Shown here piece by piece: positions 43,601 to 52,364 of a stretch of 64,000 nt of DNA. The first letter of the stretch is position 1, and the number at the start of each line of letters is the position of its first letter. The translations under genes were made by a program, and so were the position numbers. Under the pieces are notes generated by a model. That model did not search any database and had not been told where the DNA came from. It saw only the letters and a program-made list of their open reading frames with translations. Source of the DNA: CBEULR01 sp965544035 (GTDB lineage: Bacteria > Bacillota > Desulfotomaculia > Desulfotomaculales > Desulforudaceae); NCBI GenBank assembly GCA_965544035.1, contig CBEULR010000002.1, positions 149,600 to 213,599 of the forward strand. The letters run 5' to 3'.

Positions 43601-45035
43601 TCCCCTATTCTCCGGGTCGGTCACTGCAACGACAGCGTGTATGGTATTTACCGGCGCTGGATTGAATACTTTCAGTCCCCTATTCTCCGGGTCGGTCACT
43701 GCAACGTGTTAGCCTCTCGGATAACACCAATCAAGGTTTCGACTTTCAGTCCCCTATTCTCCGGGTCGGTCACTGCAACCGGCATTTCTATCGGTTTCCT
43801 GGCAGACATAGAAAACTTTCAGTCCCCTATTCTCCGGGTCGGTCACTGCAACAGAATGATGGTGTTCATTGGAAGTCCTCCTTTGGAGCTTTCAGTCCCC
43901 TATTCTCCGGGTCGGTCACTGCAACGGATTTAAGCGGAAAGGAGGTGAGTTAATTGTTGTACCTTTCAGTCCCCTATTCTCCGGGTCGGTCACTGCAACG
44001 ACGCTGTACCGCTACGCCTGCCGGCTCCGGGCCAACTTTCAGTCCCCTATTCTCCGGGTCGGTCACTGCAACATTCTTCGATATTGCGCGCCCAGGAGAG
44101 GGCGCTCAGGACTTTCAGTCCCCTATTCTCCGGGTCGGTCACTGCAACCTATGTCGCCACCCAGCACATAAGGCCAGCCCTTCTGCTTTCAGTCCCCTAT
44201 TCTCCGGGTCGGTCACTGCAACCCTTATTTCCGGAGGATTCCCATGCCAGCCATTTTCCGCTTTCAGTCCCCTATTCTCCGGGTCGGTCACTGCAACGGC
44301 GTCGGCGATGTCAGAAACGCTCAATGCTAGACTACTTTCAGTCCCCTATTCTCCGGGTCGGTCACTGCAACGACGCTCGATCCGCAGGGAGAGCCGATCG
44401 AGTTTTACCTTTCAGTCCCCTATTCTCCGGGTCGGTCACTGCAACAGGTGGAGGTAGTTCCCCTTTCTTGTGATTTTTACACCCTTTCAGTCCCCTATTC
44501 TCCGGGTCGGTCACTGCAACGCGGGGCATGTGGATCGATGGCCGCCAACCTTTGTTCTTTCAGTCCCCTATTCTCCGGGTCGGTCACTGCAACCGCGGAT
44601 CGGCCCGGCAGCGCTTATACAACACTGAATCTTTCAGTCCCCTATTCTCCGGGTCGGTCACTGCAACCTTTGCGGGGGCGGAGTTGGTGAAAACCACCTT
44701 CGTCTTTCAGTCCCCTATTCTCCGGGTCGGTCACTGCAACGGCTGAAAGTATTTATAGAGAATGCGGGAGAATTAACCTTTCAGTCCCCTATTCTCCGGG
44801 TCGGTCACTGCAACCTGTTATGTGGTAGCAGTTCCCTGCGCTGCTGGAGGCACTTTCAGTCCCCTATTCTCCGGGTCGGTCACTGCAACAATATGTTGCT
44901 CCCGTAGCCGGATCTCTGGGTTACGCTTTCAGTCCCCTATTCTCCGGGTCGGTCACTGCAACCCAATGCCACAAACCCCACAATTATAATCGGAAACACT
45001 TTCAGTCCCCTATTCTCCGGGTCGGTCACTGCAAC
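40627..45035 (-). CRISPR. CRISPR array 1: 60 repeats of 37 nt, 59 spacers
   Basis: Repeats start CTTTCAGTCC and end GTCACTGCAAC on the plus strand, with the variable core TTCTCCGGG; I call this variant A. Repeats 2-60 look identical. Spacers are mostly 36-41 nt. The first repeat (40627) is decayed at its left end (GATTTAGTCC), marking the leader-distal end. Read on the minus strand each repeat starts GTTGCAG and ends ACTGAAAG, the usual eight-base type III crRNA handle, so the array should be transcribed right to left from a leader at 45036 onward. Frames running through the array are artefacts. Confidence 0.98.
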
Positions 45036-45349
45036 AGACCGCGTCATCAAAAAAGAAATCCAGTAATATCAGGCATCCCGGCCCTCTCCTGCATCCGTTT
45101 TCGCGTCCGGTTTTTCGAAGATCCAAACCCTGCATCGAAACGGCCACTATTTGCGAAATCCGGATACCACAAAGAAACCAAGTGTCTCCAAGGGTTCTGC
45201 CGCCCCGTTGAACAATCGGTTCCCGCCGGGCTACCCTGCTCAGAGTATCTGAACTGCCCATTTTCGAAAAGTTGCGTAGCCATAATGTTTCTATTCGTCA
45301 TCCAATGGTGCCAATTCCTGCTACCACTCACACCTCATCCTTATCGTTC
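45036..45349 (-). promoter_or_regulatory. probable leader of CRISPR array 1
   Basis: This 314-bp non-coding stretch lies between the last intact repeat and the stop of the CARF-HEPN-CARF gene, on the leader side as judged from the decayed repeat at the other end. It contains TTTTCGAAAA (45261-45270) and a related TTCGAAAAA. No promoter with ideal spacing was found, and there is no strong terminator after the upstream effector gene, so the array could also be read from the effector promoter. Confidence 0.6.
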
Positions 45350-47008
45350 TTAATTTTCCAATACTACCAGTTCGCCCACCACATAGGGATTCCGCCGTTG
45401 TTCTATAATGTCCCGACGATCCACCAAAGCCACGCGGCGAACTACCGTACCAACCCGCTCAATCTGGTAGCCAAGTTTTTCGGCAGCATATTGCATAGCC
45501 GTAGTTCCACCTGTGATATTTGCCACCACCTGAGATGAAAAAATCAAATCTCTGCGCAATTCCTCGTTGTCACTAAGAATTCTACCTGCTTCGTCAAACC
45601 CTTGGTGTGCATCTTGCAGTACAATGATGTAGGGTTTAAGGTCCGTCCGTCCCGCCTCGGTCAAAACCTCCGGCACAAAGTGCGATGCTTCTTTAGAAGT
45701 TATTATGAGTAACCGGTCGGGCCGTGTGTGGTATAAGGCTGAAAACAAAGCACCCGGAGAAAGACCAAGGGGCGAAATAAGGAAACACCCACCTGTCTCC
45801 TCCATTCTTGAGGGAACATCCCAAGTATGCAGGATTCCCCAGCAACGTTCCAGTAGTCTGTACACTTTTCGCTTGTCCGTTGATATCACGCTCGGTTTCA
45901 TTCCCGCGTGCGCAAATTCATTGCGCTTTTCGGCGACTGTGCTCCAAAGTGAAGCAAACTCTGCCTCGGAGGAACTGACTAAGCCAAGCCGGCTTCTTTC
46001 ACTCAGGGCATTTAGATAAAGCTCAACCGGTTTTCGAGTTTTTCCGTAATCAAGCCAATCACTGGTTTCTTCTCGAGCGAGCAATACAACGTTAACCAAC
46101 CATTCTCGCAGCAGCAGGAGAACGGTGGGAATACTCCCTCGATCCAAATACCATTCAGCCAGCAGAAGTTGACGTTCCAACTCCTCACAATCAAGTTTCA
46201 AATGCTGCTTTTTTACTGGAAGGACCCAAGGATCAACTACTCTTCCTAGTTTGCTCAAGGCAAGTGTTGATGTAACCGCGGAAGGTTGTTGGATATCTAG
46301 AGACTCTATCGCCTGGGCTAGACAGTTAGCGCTGTGCCCAGCCTCAAGCGGCAACCCCGAAGCCAGCGCAACAGCGAACCTTTCAGCTGCATCGGCGGCC
46401 CGAGCTAAGGCGGGGTCACCTTTATTCTGAATGAATCTTAGGGCTGAATCCTTGCGAAGGAGAGCAGCAACCGCACGAAAATCACCGGTTTCATTCGCCG
46501 ACTTCAAAGCGTGGTACCATTCCATTAGGTCAAAAAGCGGGGAAACATCGAGAAGCGGCACCACACCGTCTCCCCCCAACATTTCTGCTCCGTAATAAAT
46601 GCCCTTTATCTTTACATCTTTTAGACCAACGAGATAAGCCAATACCGTCAGGTATACGAAGGGTAAATGTCTTAGGGCATGTGTTACGTCTAGTATCACC
46701 TCTTCGCCCTCGTGAACGCACCCCGAAAGGGCTAGAAACGTCTCCAGGATCTGGTCTTGGTTGCGACATACCGGAATGTCCACGGCCTCAACAGTAAAGC
46801 CGACCCCAGCCAACTCAGCCTCTATAACACTAAACCATTTCTCTTTAGCTTGCGGAGTAACCAAAATACTCGCGCGGCCGCCTTCAGGCGCCGCCAGGCG
46901 TGCGACAGCCACCGGAGCGAAACGAGTTCGGCAGTCCCGGCCCTCATATCGGTATAAGATTTCTCGATAGTCGCCAATGCCGACCGAAGAAATCAGATGA
47001 ACCGTCAT
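45350..47008 (-). CDS. CARF-HEPN-CARF CRISPR ancillary protein (Csx1/TM1812-like with second CARF)
   Basis: A 552-residue protein. The N-terminal CARF domain (about 1-175) is of the TM1812/Csx1 type: VHLISSVGIGDYREILYRYEG and DVTHALRHLPF (107-117). The middle is helical and holds the HEPN RNase motif RNEFAH (Arg362-His367). Residues about 408-552 form a second, unlike CARF domain: ISPLGLSPGALFSAL (411 onward) and NITGGTTAM (497-505), the TGGT(K)xM signature of Csm6/Can-type CARFs. Csx1 proteins are RNases activated by cyclic oligoadenylate from Cas10. ATG at 47008 is chosen (AGGAGGT upstream) over the frame start at 47038. It is divergent from the cas operon and points toward array 1. The role of the second CARF, perhaps ring nuclease or a second ligand sensor, is inference. 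Confidence 0.82.
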   Translation of the reverse strand: MTVHLISSVGIGDYREILYRYEGRDCRTRFAPVAVARLAAPEGGRASILVTPQAKEKWFSVIEAELAGVGFTVEAVDIPVCRNQDQILETFLALSGCVHEGEEVILDVTHALRHLPFVYLTVLAYLVGLKDVKIKGIYYGAEMLGGDGVVPLLDVSPLFDLMEWYHALKSANETGDFRAVAALLRKDSALRFIQNKGDPALARAADAAERFAVALASGLPLEAGHSANCLAQAIESLDIQQPSAVTSTLALSKLGRVVDPWVLPVKKQHLKLDCEELERQLLLAEWYLDRGSIPTVLLLLREWLVNVVLLAREETSDWLDYGKTRKPVELYLNALSERSRLGLVSSSEAEFASLWSTVAEKRNEFAHAGMKPSVISTDKRKVYRLLERCWGILHTWDVPSRMEETGGCFLISPLGLSPGALFSALYHTRPDRLLIITSKEASHFVPEVLTEAGRTDLKPYIIVLQDAHQGFDEAGRILSDNEELRRDLIFSSQVVANITGGTTAMQYAAEKLGYQIERVGTVVRRVALVDRRDIIEQRRNPYVVGELVVLEN

Positions 47009-47257
47009 GCGAGATAACCTCCTGTCATCTTTGTGCAATGAAAACAGGTCAAAAACCTTGACAGGCTCTATTCGCCGCCACAGCCTGCAAAATCCTGCAA
47101 TTAATAACCCACTTCACCCTAACAATTCAGTATCCGACCTGGCAAGCACTCTTGGATATATATAACTTGGCGACTTGTGACTATTTATGAAGGATTTTGA
47201 AACGTTCACATAGAATCACAAAGCTACAACCACAAATCCTAAAGGAGGTGCAGCTGC

Positions 47258-48445
47258 TTGAATGATACTCCGGACGTGAGCAATCGTGTTCAGGACCTAA
47301 TCCTCTTGATAGGACACAATCCGATGCCGAATTATCTTGTAACAGCACTCCTACGTCCAAAACGTATTCACTGCCTGTACACCAAAAATGGAACAAAAGA
47401 GATTTACAGTCAATTGGTGAGTGTCCTTGAACAGCAAATGCCTGATATTGAAACAAGAGAATATCCTTTGGACGACGCCGCCAATCCGCTGGTGATCAAA
47501 AAAGCAATGTATCGTATGCCACCCGGCGCGCATCTAAACTACACCGGCGGCACCAAGGCGATGACTGTAAACGCATACGATTATTGGTTGAACTACCTGG
47601 GCGGCGATCCTTCCCGTGCATCGTACCTTGACGGCCACAAAGGGATACTGTATTTCAACGATGGCAAGATGCGGAAGTTGGATGGTTGTAGCATAACGCT
47701 GAACGAGGTGCTTAAACTGCACGGGCTGCAAACAGGTTCGGAATCATCATACCACCCAGATGCCAACATCAAACCTGAGGACGCTGTAAAAATAATGGAT
47801 GCTGTCTTGAAACAGGGATTAAGGGAGAGAATGAATAACGCATTTAAGTCGCTCTCAGATTGTATCAAGAATCCCACGGAAGAATGCCGTCAAGAGCTGA
47901 ATATCCTGCCGCCAGAATGCCAGCCGGGGTTTATGCAGATCCCCGGGTGGCCTGCCGTAAGCAGTGAAGCGGTCAGAAACTCTTGGGTAGCATTTCTTGA
48001 ACACGGAGGCTGGTTTGAAGACTTCGTAGGGTACACCGTTCGTCAGGCTTGTCCGGAAGCACAGGTGGCCATAAGATTAAAACCGAAAAGTGTTAACACC
48101 GGCATACATGCCAACACCGAAGAAAATATCGATACCGAAATTGACCTCCTGGTTTTATTAGGCTACCGCATCTATCTCATCTCCTGTACCACTTCTAAAG
48201 ACAGTCAACGAGTCAAGATGAAATACTATGAAGCCCAGAACAGGGTGGCATTAGTTGGTGGCGATCTGGCAAAAGCAGCCGTTGCCTGTCTGTTCGATCC
48301 GGACAAAGCCAGTAAGGTAGAGACGAATGCCACAGTACTCTGGCAACCTGCTCATTCGGCAGTTAAGGTCTTTAACATTGAGCACATACGCGCTTGGCGG
48401 AAAGGTGACTATTCGACCCTGCGTCAATGGCTTACCAGTGTATAG
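47258..48445 (+). CDS. CARF-domain nuclease of DUF1887 type (Can2/Card1-like)
   Basis: A 395-residue protein with an N-terminal CARF domain (about 12-140; LNYTGGTKAMTVNAY at 93-107) and a C-terminal PD-(D/E)xK-like domain (about 235-350; GGWFEDFVGYTV with Glu254, and TEIDLLVLLGYRIYLISC at 293-310). Can2/Card1 proteins are cyclic-tetra-adenylate-activated DNA/RNA nucleases. The usual ExK of the active site reads S309-C-T311 here, with a lysine at 314, so catalysis may be altered. TTG start at 47258 follows AAAGGAGGTG. It is the first gene of the type III operon. No clear promoter was seen in the 249 bp shared with the divergent effector. Confidence 0.82.
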   Translation: MNDTPDVSNRVQDLILLIGHNPMPNYLVTALLRPKRIHCLYTKNGTKEIYSQLVSVLEQQMPDIETREYPLDDAANPLVIKKAMYRMPPGAHLNYTGGTKAMTVNAYDYWLNYLGGDPSRASYLDGHKGILYFNDGKMRKLDGCSITLNEVLKLHGLQTGSESSYHPDANIKPEDAVKIMDAVLKQGLRERMNNAFKSLSDCIKNPTEECRQELNILPPECQPGFMQIPGWPAVSSEAVRNSWVAFLEHGGWFEDFVGYTVRQACPEAQVAIRLKPKSVNTGIHANTEENIDTEIDLLVLLGYRIYLISCTTSKDSQRVKMKYYEAQNRVALVGGDLAKAAVACLFDPDKASKVETNATVLWQPAHSAVKVFNIEHIRAWRKGDYSTLRQWLTSV

Positions 48446-48463
48446 TCGAGGAGGTGGTATTGT

Positions 48464-50077
48464 TTGCCCGTCTTGACAATGGTCGATATCTTGCGCATTC
48501 AGGAGTTTATCTTTAGCTCCAACCGCCTACAACACGTTGTCGGCGGCTCAGAAATGATAAACAAAGTGCTGGAGCTCAAATTCGGTAACATGGACCAATT
48601 CCCGCTGAATCCTGACCGGTTTTTGGTAAGCGCCGGAGGGAACCTGCTTCTGCGTTTCGACAGCCCGGATCAAGCCCACAATTTCGCCGCCGAGTTTACC
48701 TACAATCTTACGGGTTATATCAGCACACTGGAAACGGTTATAGAACATCAACCCTATCATGAAGGCAGCTTAGCGGAAGCCGTTCTGGGAATACAAAAGA
48801 AAATGCAGGTTGCCAAAACAAGGCGTGTACCCGGGATCCCGCTAATAAACCTCGGAGTAGTCGAAGCCTGCTATGAGACAGGCCTTCCGGCCGAGGAATT
48901 TGATGAGGATGGCCGTCCAATTGCCAAGAGTGTACATAAACGGGTGAACTTAGCCAAAGCCAGCGACCAGTGGGACCGCTATCTGCCTCCAGGACCGCAG
49001 GATCTTGGCGGCGAGTCACCAGTCACACTTGGATTTCCCAAAGATCTTGATCACCTGGGACGTACCCACGGTAAAAGTAGTCTAGTCGGAATTGTTTTTG
49101 TTGACGGAAACGGCATCGGGCAAAGGATTACGGATTGGGTGCGCGAGTGCGCCAACAAAAAGATGGATGACGGGATCTTTTGCGCCGAGTTTCAACGGAT
49201 GAGCCGGGCATTGAACAATAGTATGAACGACGTGATCGAGGAACTCATTGATAGAGTTCGCCGTAATATTAACTGGGACAAAGAGCGCAGACGTTATGTG
49301 CTAAACGGACGCTACGGCGAGTTCGAGCTATACTCCAATAAGTCGAATGACATCCTCTCTCTCCCGTTTCGCCCGATAATAAACGGAGGAGATGACCTGA
49401 CCTTTATCTGCGACGGCCGTATCGCCCTCGATTTGGCCGTAACGGCTATCGAAAGTTTTGGCAGCCGGCAGATTCCCGGACTGGGAAATGTGTCGGCCTG
49501 TGCCGGGGTGAATATTGTCCACTCACATACACCGGTTATCCAAGCTTATCGGCTGGCAGAAGAACTCTGCAACAATGCCAAGAAACGGATACGCACCCTC
49601 GAGGGGAAAAGCATCAGTTTACAGGGAGCAGAGGCCGCCATCGACTGGCACATTGCACGCACCGGGACTTTGGAGTCGCTTGAAGATATCCGGAAACGGC
49701 AATATGAGCGGCATTATCCGGAGGCCTTCACCCTCACATTGCGCCCCTATATTCTCGGAGAGCCAACGGTACCGAAACCCGGTACCTGGTATTGGCTAAG
49801 GGATGAGGTGCTCGGGGGCCAAGGTTTTCTCAGCCCGGCATGGCAGAAACGCTGGAATAAAGTCAAGAGACTGCCGGAATTAGCCAAGGCCGGGGAAACC
49901 AAGCTGAGGAACACTCTTTCCGCCTGGAACATCACTTTGCCCGGCGAGATCGATGGTGGACTTCCAGACATCCCGTGGATGGATAACAAATGCACTCCGC
50001 TGCTTGATGCCGTGGAAATAGCTGATCTTTTCTTTATCCTGGATCCCCAAGCAACAACAGGGGGTGACACTGTATGA
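48464..50077 (+). CDS. cas10: Cas10-like palm-domain protein without HD domain
   Basis: A 537-residue Cas10 homologue. It begins directly with a palm-like domain (VDILRIQEFIFSSNRLQHVVGGSEMI, and SAGGN near 56). The second palm has IVFVDGNGIG (210-219) and an intact GGDD (308-311) in FRPIINGGDDLTFICDG, the site for making cyclic oligoadenylate from ATP. The N-terminal HD nuclease domain of most Cas10 proteins is missing, so target ssDNA cleavage is not expected. That and the CARF effectors nearby fit a signalling-based type III system. TTG start at 48464, 6 nt after AGGAGGTGG. Confidence 0.88.
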   Translation: MPVLTMVDILRIQEFIFSSNRLQHVVGGSEMINKVLELKFGNMDQFPLNPDRFLVSAGGNLLLRFDSPDQAHNFAAEFTYNLTGYISTLETVIEHQPYHEGSLAEAVLGIQKKMQVAKTRRVPGIPLINLGVVEACYETGLPAEEFDEDGRPIAKSVHKRVNLAKASDQWDRYLPPGPQDLGGESPVTLGFPKDLDHLGRTHGKSSLVGIVFVDGNGIGQRITDWVRECANKKMDDGIFCAEFQRMSRALNNSMNDVIEELIDRVRRNINWDKERRRYVLNGRYGEFELYSNKSNDILSLPFRPIINGGDDLTFICDGRIALDLAVTAIESFGSRQIPGLGNVSACAGVNIVHSHTPVIQAYRLAEELCNNAKKRIRTLEGKSISLQGAEAAIDWHIARTGTLESLEDIRKRQYERHYPEAFTLTLRPYILGEPTVPKPGTWYWLRDEVLGGQGFLSPAWQKRWNKVKRLPELAKAGETKLRNTLSAWNITLPGEIDGGLPDIPWMDNKCTPLLDAVEIADLFFILDPQATTGGDTV

Positions 50078-50715
50078 AGGAAACTCCGCTTAAGATAGAA
50101 TTGCTGTCCGGGACTACACCGGGGATAGGGGAAGGAACCGCCGGTGAGGTGGATATGGAGGTCGAACACGACCAGAACGGCTTGCCATTCGTGCGTGGGA
50201 AAACCATTCACGGATTGCTGTTGAATTCATGGACGCAGATGGTTCATGCCTTTCCGGAGCTACACAATGCCGGACTACGTGTATTTGGGAAGCCGGGACT
50301 TATTAAAGTGGGCGATGCGGCTATCCTGCGTGTCGGTGATGCGGTATTACCCAAAGGAGTACGTAGCGCCGTGGACTACGCCGTTAACCGGTCTAACCAA
50401 CCTATTTCACCCAATCAAATCCTCAGGTCTTTGACCTTTATACGGCGCCAAACGGCACAGTCTCGTGAAACCGGGGCGGCGGAAGATACCACCCTTCGAA
50501 GCACCCGCGTCGTCATACCGGGGCTGGAGTTTACCGCTCCTCTTACGTGGCTTTGTACACCAACGCCGGAAGATGAAAAATGCCTGGCTTTGGCGGTACT
50601 GGCCACACGTCAAATAGGGACTAATTGCCACCGTGGTTATGGATACGTAAAAATGAGCATTGATACCTGGGAGAATACCAGGGCACTGGCCGGATTGGAG
50701 GGACACAGCGGATGA
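50074..50715 (+). CDS. cas7: Cas7-family RAMP protein (Csm3-like)
   Basis: A 213-residue single-domain RAMP. It has GIGEGTAGEVDMEVEHDQNG with an aspartate in the position that cuts target RNA in Csm3-type proteins, LPFVRGKTIHGLLLN, and the glycine-rich loop HRGYGYVKM. It would be a backbone subunit binding crRNA. It overlaps cas10 and csx10 by 4 nt each, so it is translationally coupled. Confidence 0.85.
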   Translation: MKETPLKIELLSGTTPGIGEGTAGEVDMEVEHDQNGLPFVRGKTIHGLLLNSWTQMVHAFPELHNAGLRVFGKPGLIKVGDAAILRVGDAVLPKGVRSAVDYAVNRSNQPISPNQILRSLTFIRRQTAQSRETGAAEDTTLRSTRVVIPGLEFTAPLTWLCTPTPEDEKCLALAVLATRQIGTNCHRGYGYVKMSIDTWENTRALAGLEGHSG

Positions 50716-52361
50716 TTTTCTTCTTTCCATACACCCTGAAACTGCTGGCACCTATAGTGATAACCGGTGTCGGCGGCGATCCAAACAGTGCGACCACCCT
50801 GCGGTATATTACCGGCTCCTCCCTGAGAGGCGCGGTAGCCGGCAAACTGGGAGATCCGCAGGACGATGCGCAACGCCAGACCTGCTTCAGACAACTCATC
50901 ACCTCGGGACAGGTGTGTTACCTTAATGCTTATCCGCTCACCTCAACCCAGCAGCGCGCCTTGCCGGCTCCGGCATCCCTTCGTTTACAAAAATACGTGC
51001 TAAGAGCAACCGACAAAGATAAAGCAGTGGACCTGTCAGGCTACTATACGGAACCCTGGCCGGACGACCAGTTGATCGGATTAGACACCCCATTCGTGTA
51101 TGTAGCCGGCGAGATTCAATCCGTTCCCGTGCACTGCTCGTCCCGGGTTCATCACCAGCAGGACCGCACAAAAGGCCGTCCCACAAAAGAGCGAGGAGCA
51201 CTCTTCATCTACGAATCACTTGATCCGGGACAGTCGTTCCTGGGTTATGTGGCTGTGGACGCACCTAATGAAGAAGCTGCAAGAGATTTAGCAAGTGAGA
51301 TTGCAGATTTGGTCGGCGAAGAGTTGCTTTTGGGGCGCTCCAAACTGTCCGGATACGGCGGCAAGGCTGTGTTTAGCATAGATCTGTCTAACCCCCGGGA
51401 GCGCGAATACGATGGAAGCCAGGTGTGGGATACCGACCTGAAGAAAGGCGATAAATTCAGGGTAGTCCTTCTTTCCGACTATATCGGTCGTGATCCGTTG
51501 AGCGGGCAGATAGATCCGACTAGTTTTGTCTCCCGGTTGCTTGATACCCTCGATCATCAGGCTGAGGTGATCAACCAACAGTGGCGTTTTGCGCGCGCAG
51601 GCGGCTTCAACCGGAAAGCACGACTGCCCCTTCCCCTGACCGCCACTTTAGCCGCGGGATCGGTCATCAATCTTGAAGCCACCGCAGACATTTCACTGGA
51701 AATACTTTTGAATATTGAAGCCCAGGGGTTGGGTGAACGCAGACCGGAAGGATTCGGGCGCTTCTCCTTTTGGAGACCCTCCAGTAAATGCATTAAACAC
51801 CAATTCCCCGTGCCTCCGTCACCGGATGAACCCTCTAGAGAAGCATTGTCCAAGGACGAGGATGCGTTGTTGAAAACCATCCAGCGGCGACTACTCTTTG
51901 CCGAGCTGGAATCAGGCGTACTGGAATATGCACACAGCTGTACAAAAGAGATTCAAAGTCTCCCGAGCCGCAGTCTTCTTGGACGCTTGCGGGTACCCCT
52001 GAGAGGCAAACCGGCTGACGCTCTGAAAACCCTGGCAGATTGGATGTCCGAGTGCAATAAGAAGGAGAAAAACAAGAGAACTTGTCTGGCTCAACCGGCC
52101 GTAACACAATTACGCCGCTGTATTCTAAATGACAAAGGGAAAAGCACGCTATATGCCTGGCTGCAGGAAATGACCAGCGAGGATAATGACAAGATCAAAG
52201 ACGCGCTAGGTTTTGAAAGTCTTAAAAGCACATATTACCTTATATCGCCGGATGATGTTGAAAAGGTTCTCAATGACCTATCCCAGGAATTGCGGGTACG
52301 CCTGATTGATGCTGTACTGGGTGAAATAATGCGCCTGGCAGCCCAGAAGGGAGGGGCATAA
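50712..52361 (+). CDS. csx10: type III-D RAMP protein Csx10 (Cas5-like) with C-terminal extension
   Basis: A 549-residue protein. The N-terminal part has the Csx10 pattern: LKLLAPIVITGVGG, TLRYITGSSLRGAVAGKLGD, a SRVHHQQDRTKGRP crRNA-handling-like loop, LLLGRSKLSGYGGKAVF and LGERRPEGFGRFSFW (up to about residue 365). It should cap the 5' handle of the crRNA as Cas5 does. Residues about 375-549 form a helical extension (SLLGRLRVPLRGKPADALKTL, LSQELRVRLIDAVLGEIMRLA). The operon has no separate small-subunit gene, so this extension may be a Cas11-like helical domain; that is inference. Confidence 0.82.
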   Translation: MIFFFPYTLKLLAPIVITGVGGDPNSATTLRYITGSSLRGAVAGKLGDPQDDAQRQTCFRQLITSGQVCYLNAYPLTSTQQRALPAPASLRLQKYVLRATDKDKAVDLSGYYTEPWPDDQLIGLDTPFVYVAGEIQSVPVHCSSRVHHQQDRTKGRPTKERGALFIYESLDPGQSFLGYVAVDAPNEEAARDLASEIADLVGEELLLGRSKLSGYGGKAVFSIDLSNPREREYDGSQVWDTDLKKGDKFRVVLLSDYIGRDPLSGQIDPTSFVSRLLDTLDHQAEVINQQWRFARAGGFNRKARLPLPLTATLAAGSVINLEATADISLEILLNIEAQGLGERRPEGFGRFSFWRPSSKCIKHQFPVPPSPDEPSREALSKDEDALLKTIQRRLLFAELESGVLEYAHSCTKEIQSLPSRSLLGRLRVPLRGKPADALKTLADWMSECNKKEKNKRTCLAQPAVTQLRRCILNDKGKSTLYAWLQEMTSEDNDKIKDALGFESLKSTYYLISPDDVEKVLNDLSQELRVRLIDAVLGEIMRLAAQKGGA

Positions 52362-52364
52362 GCG

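Noticed and set aside
45047..45331. Minus-strand 94-codon frame between array 1 and the effector gene
   Set aside because: No family, weak start context, and it occupies the place expected for the CRISPR leader.
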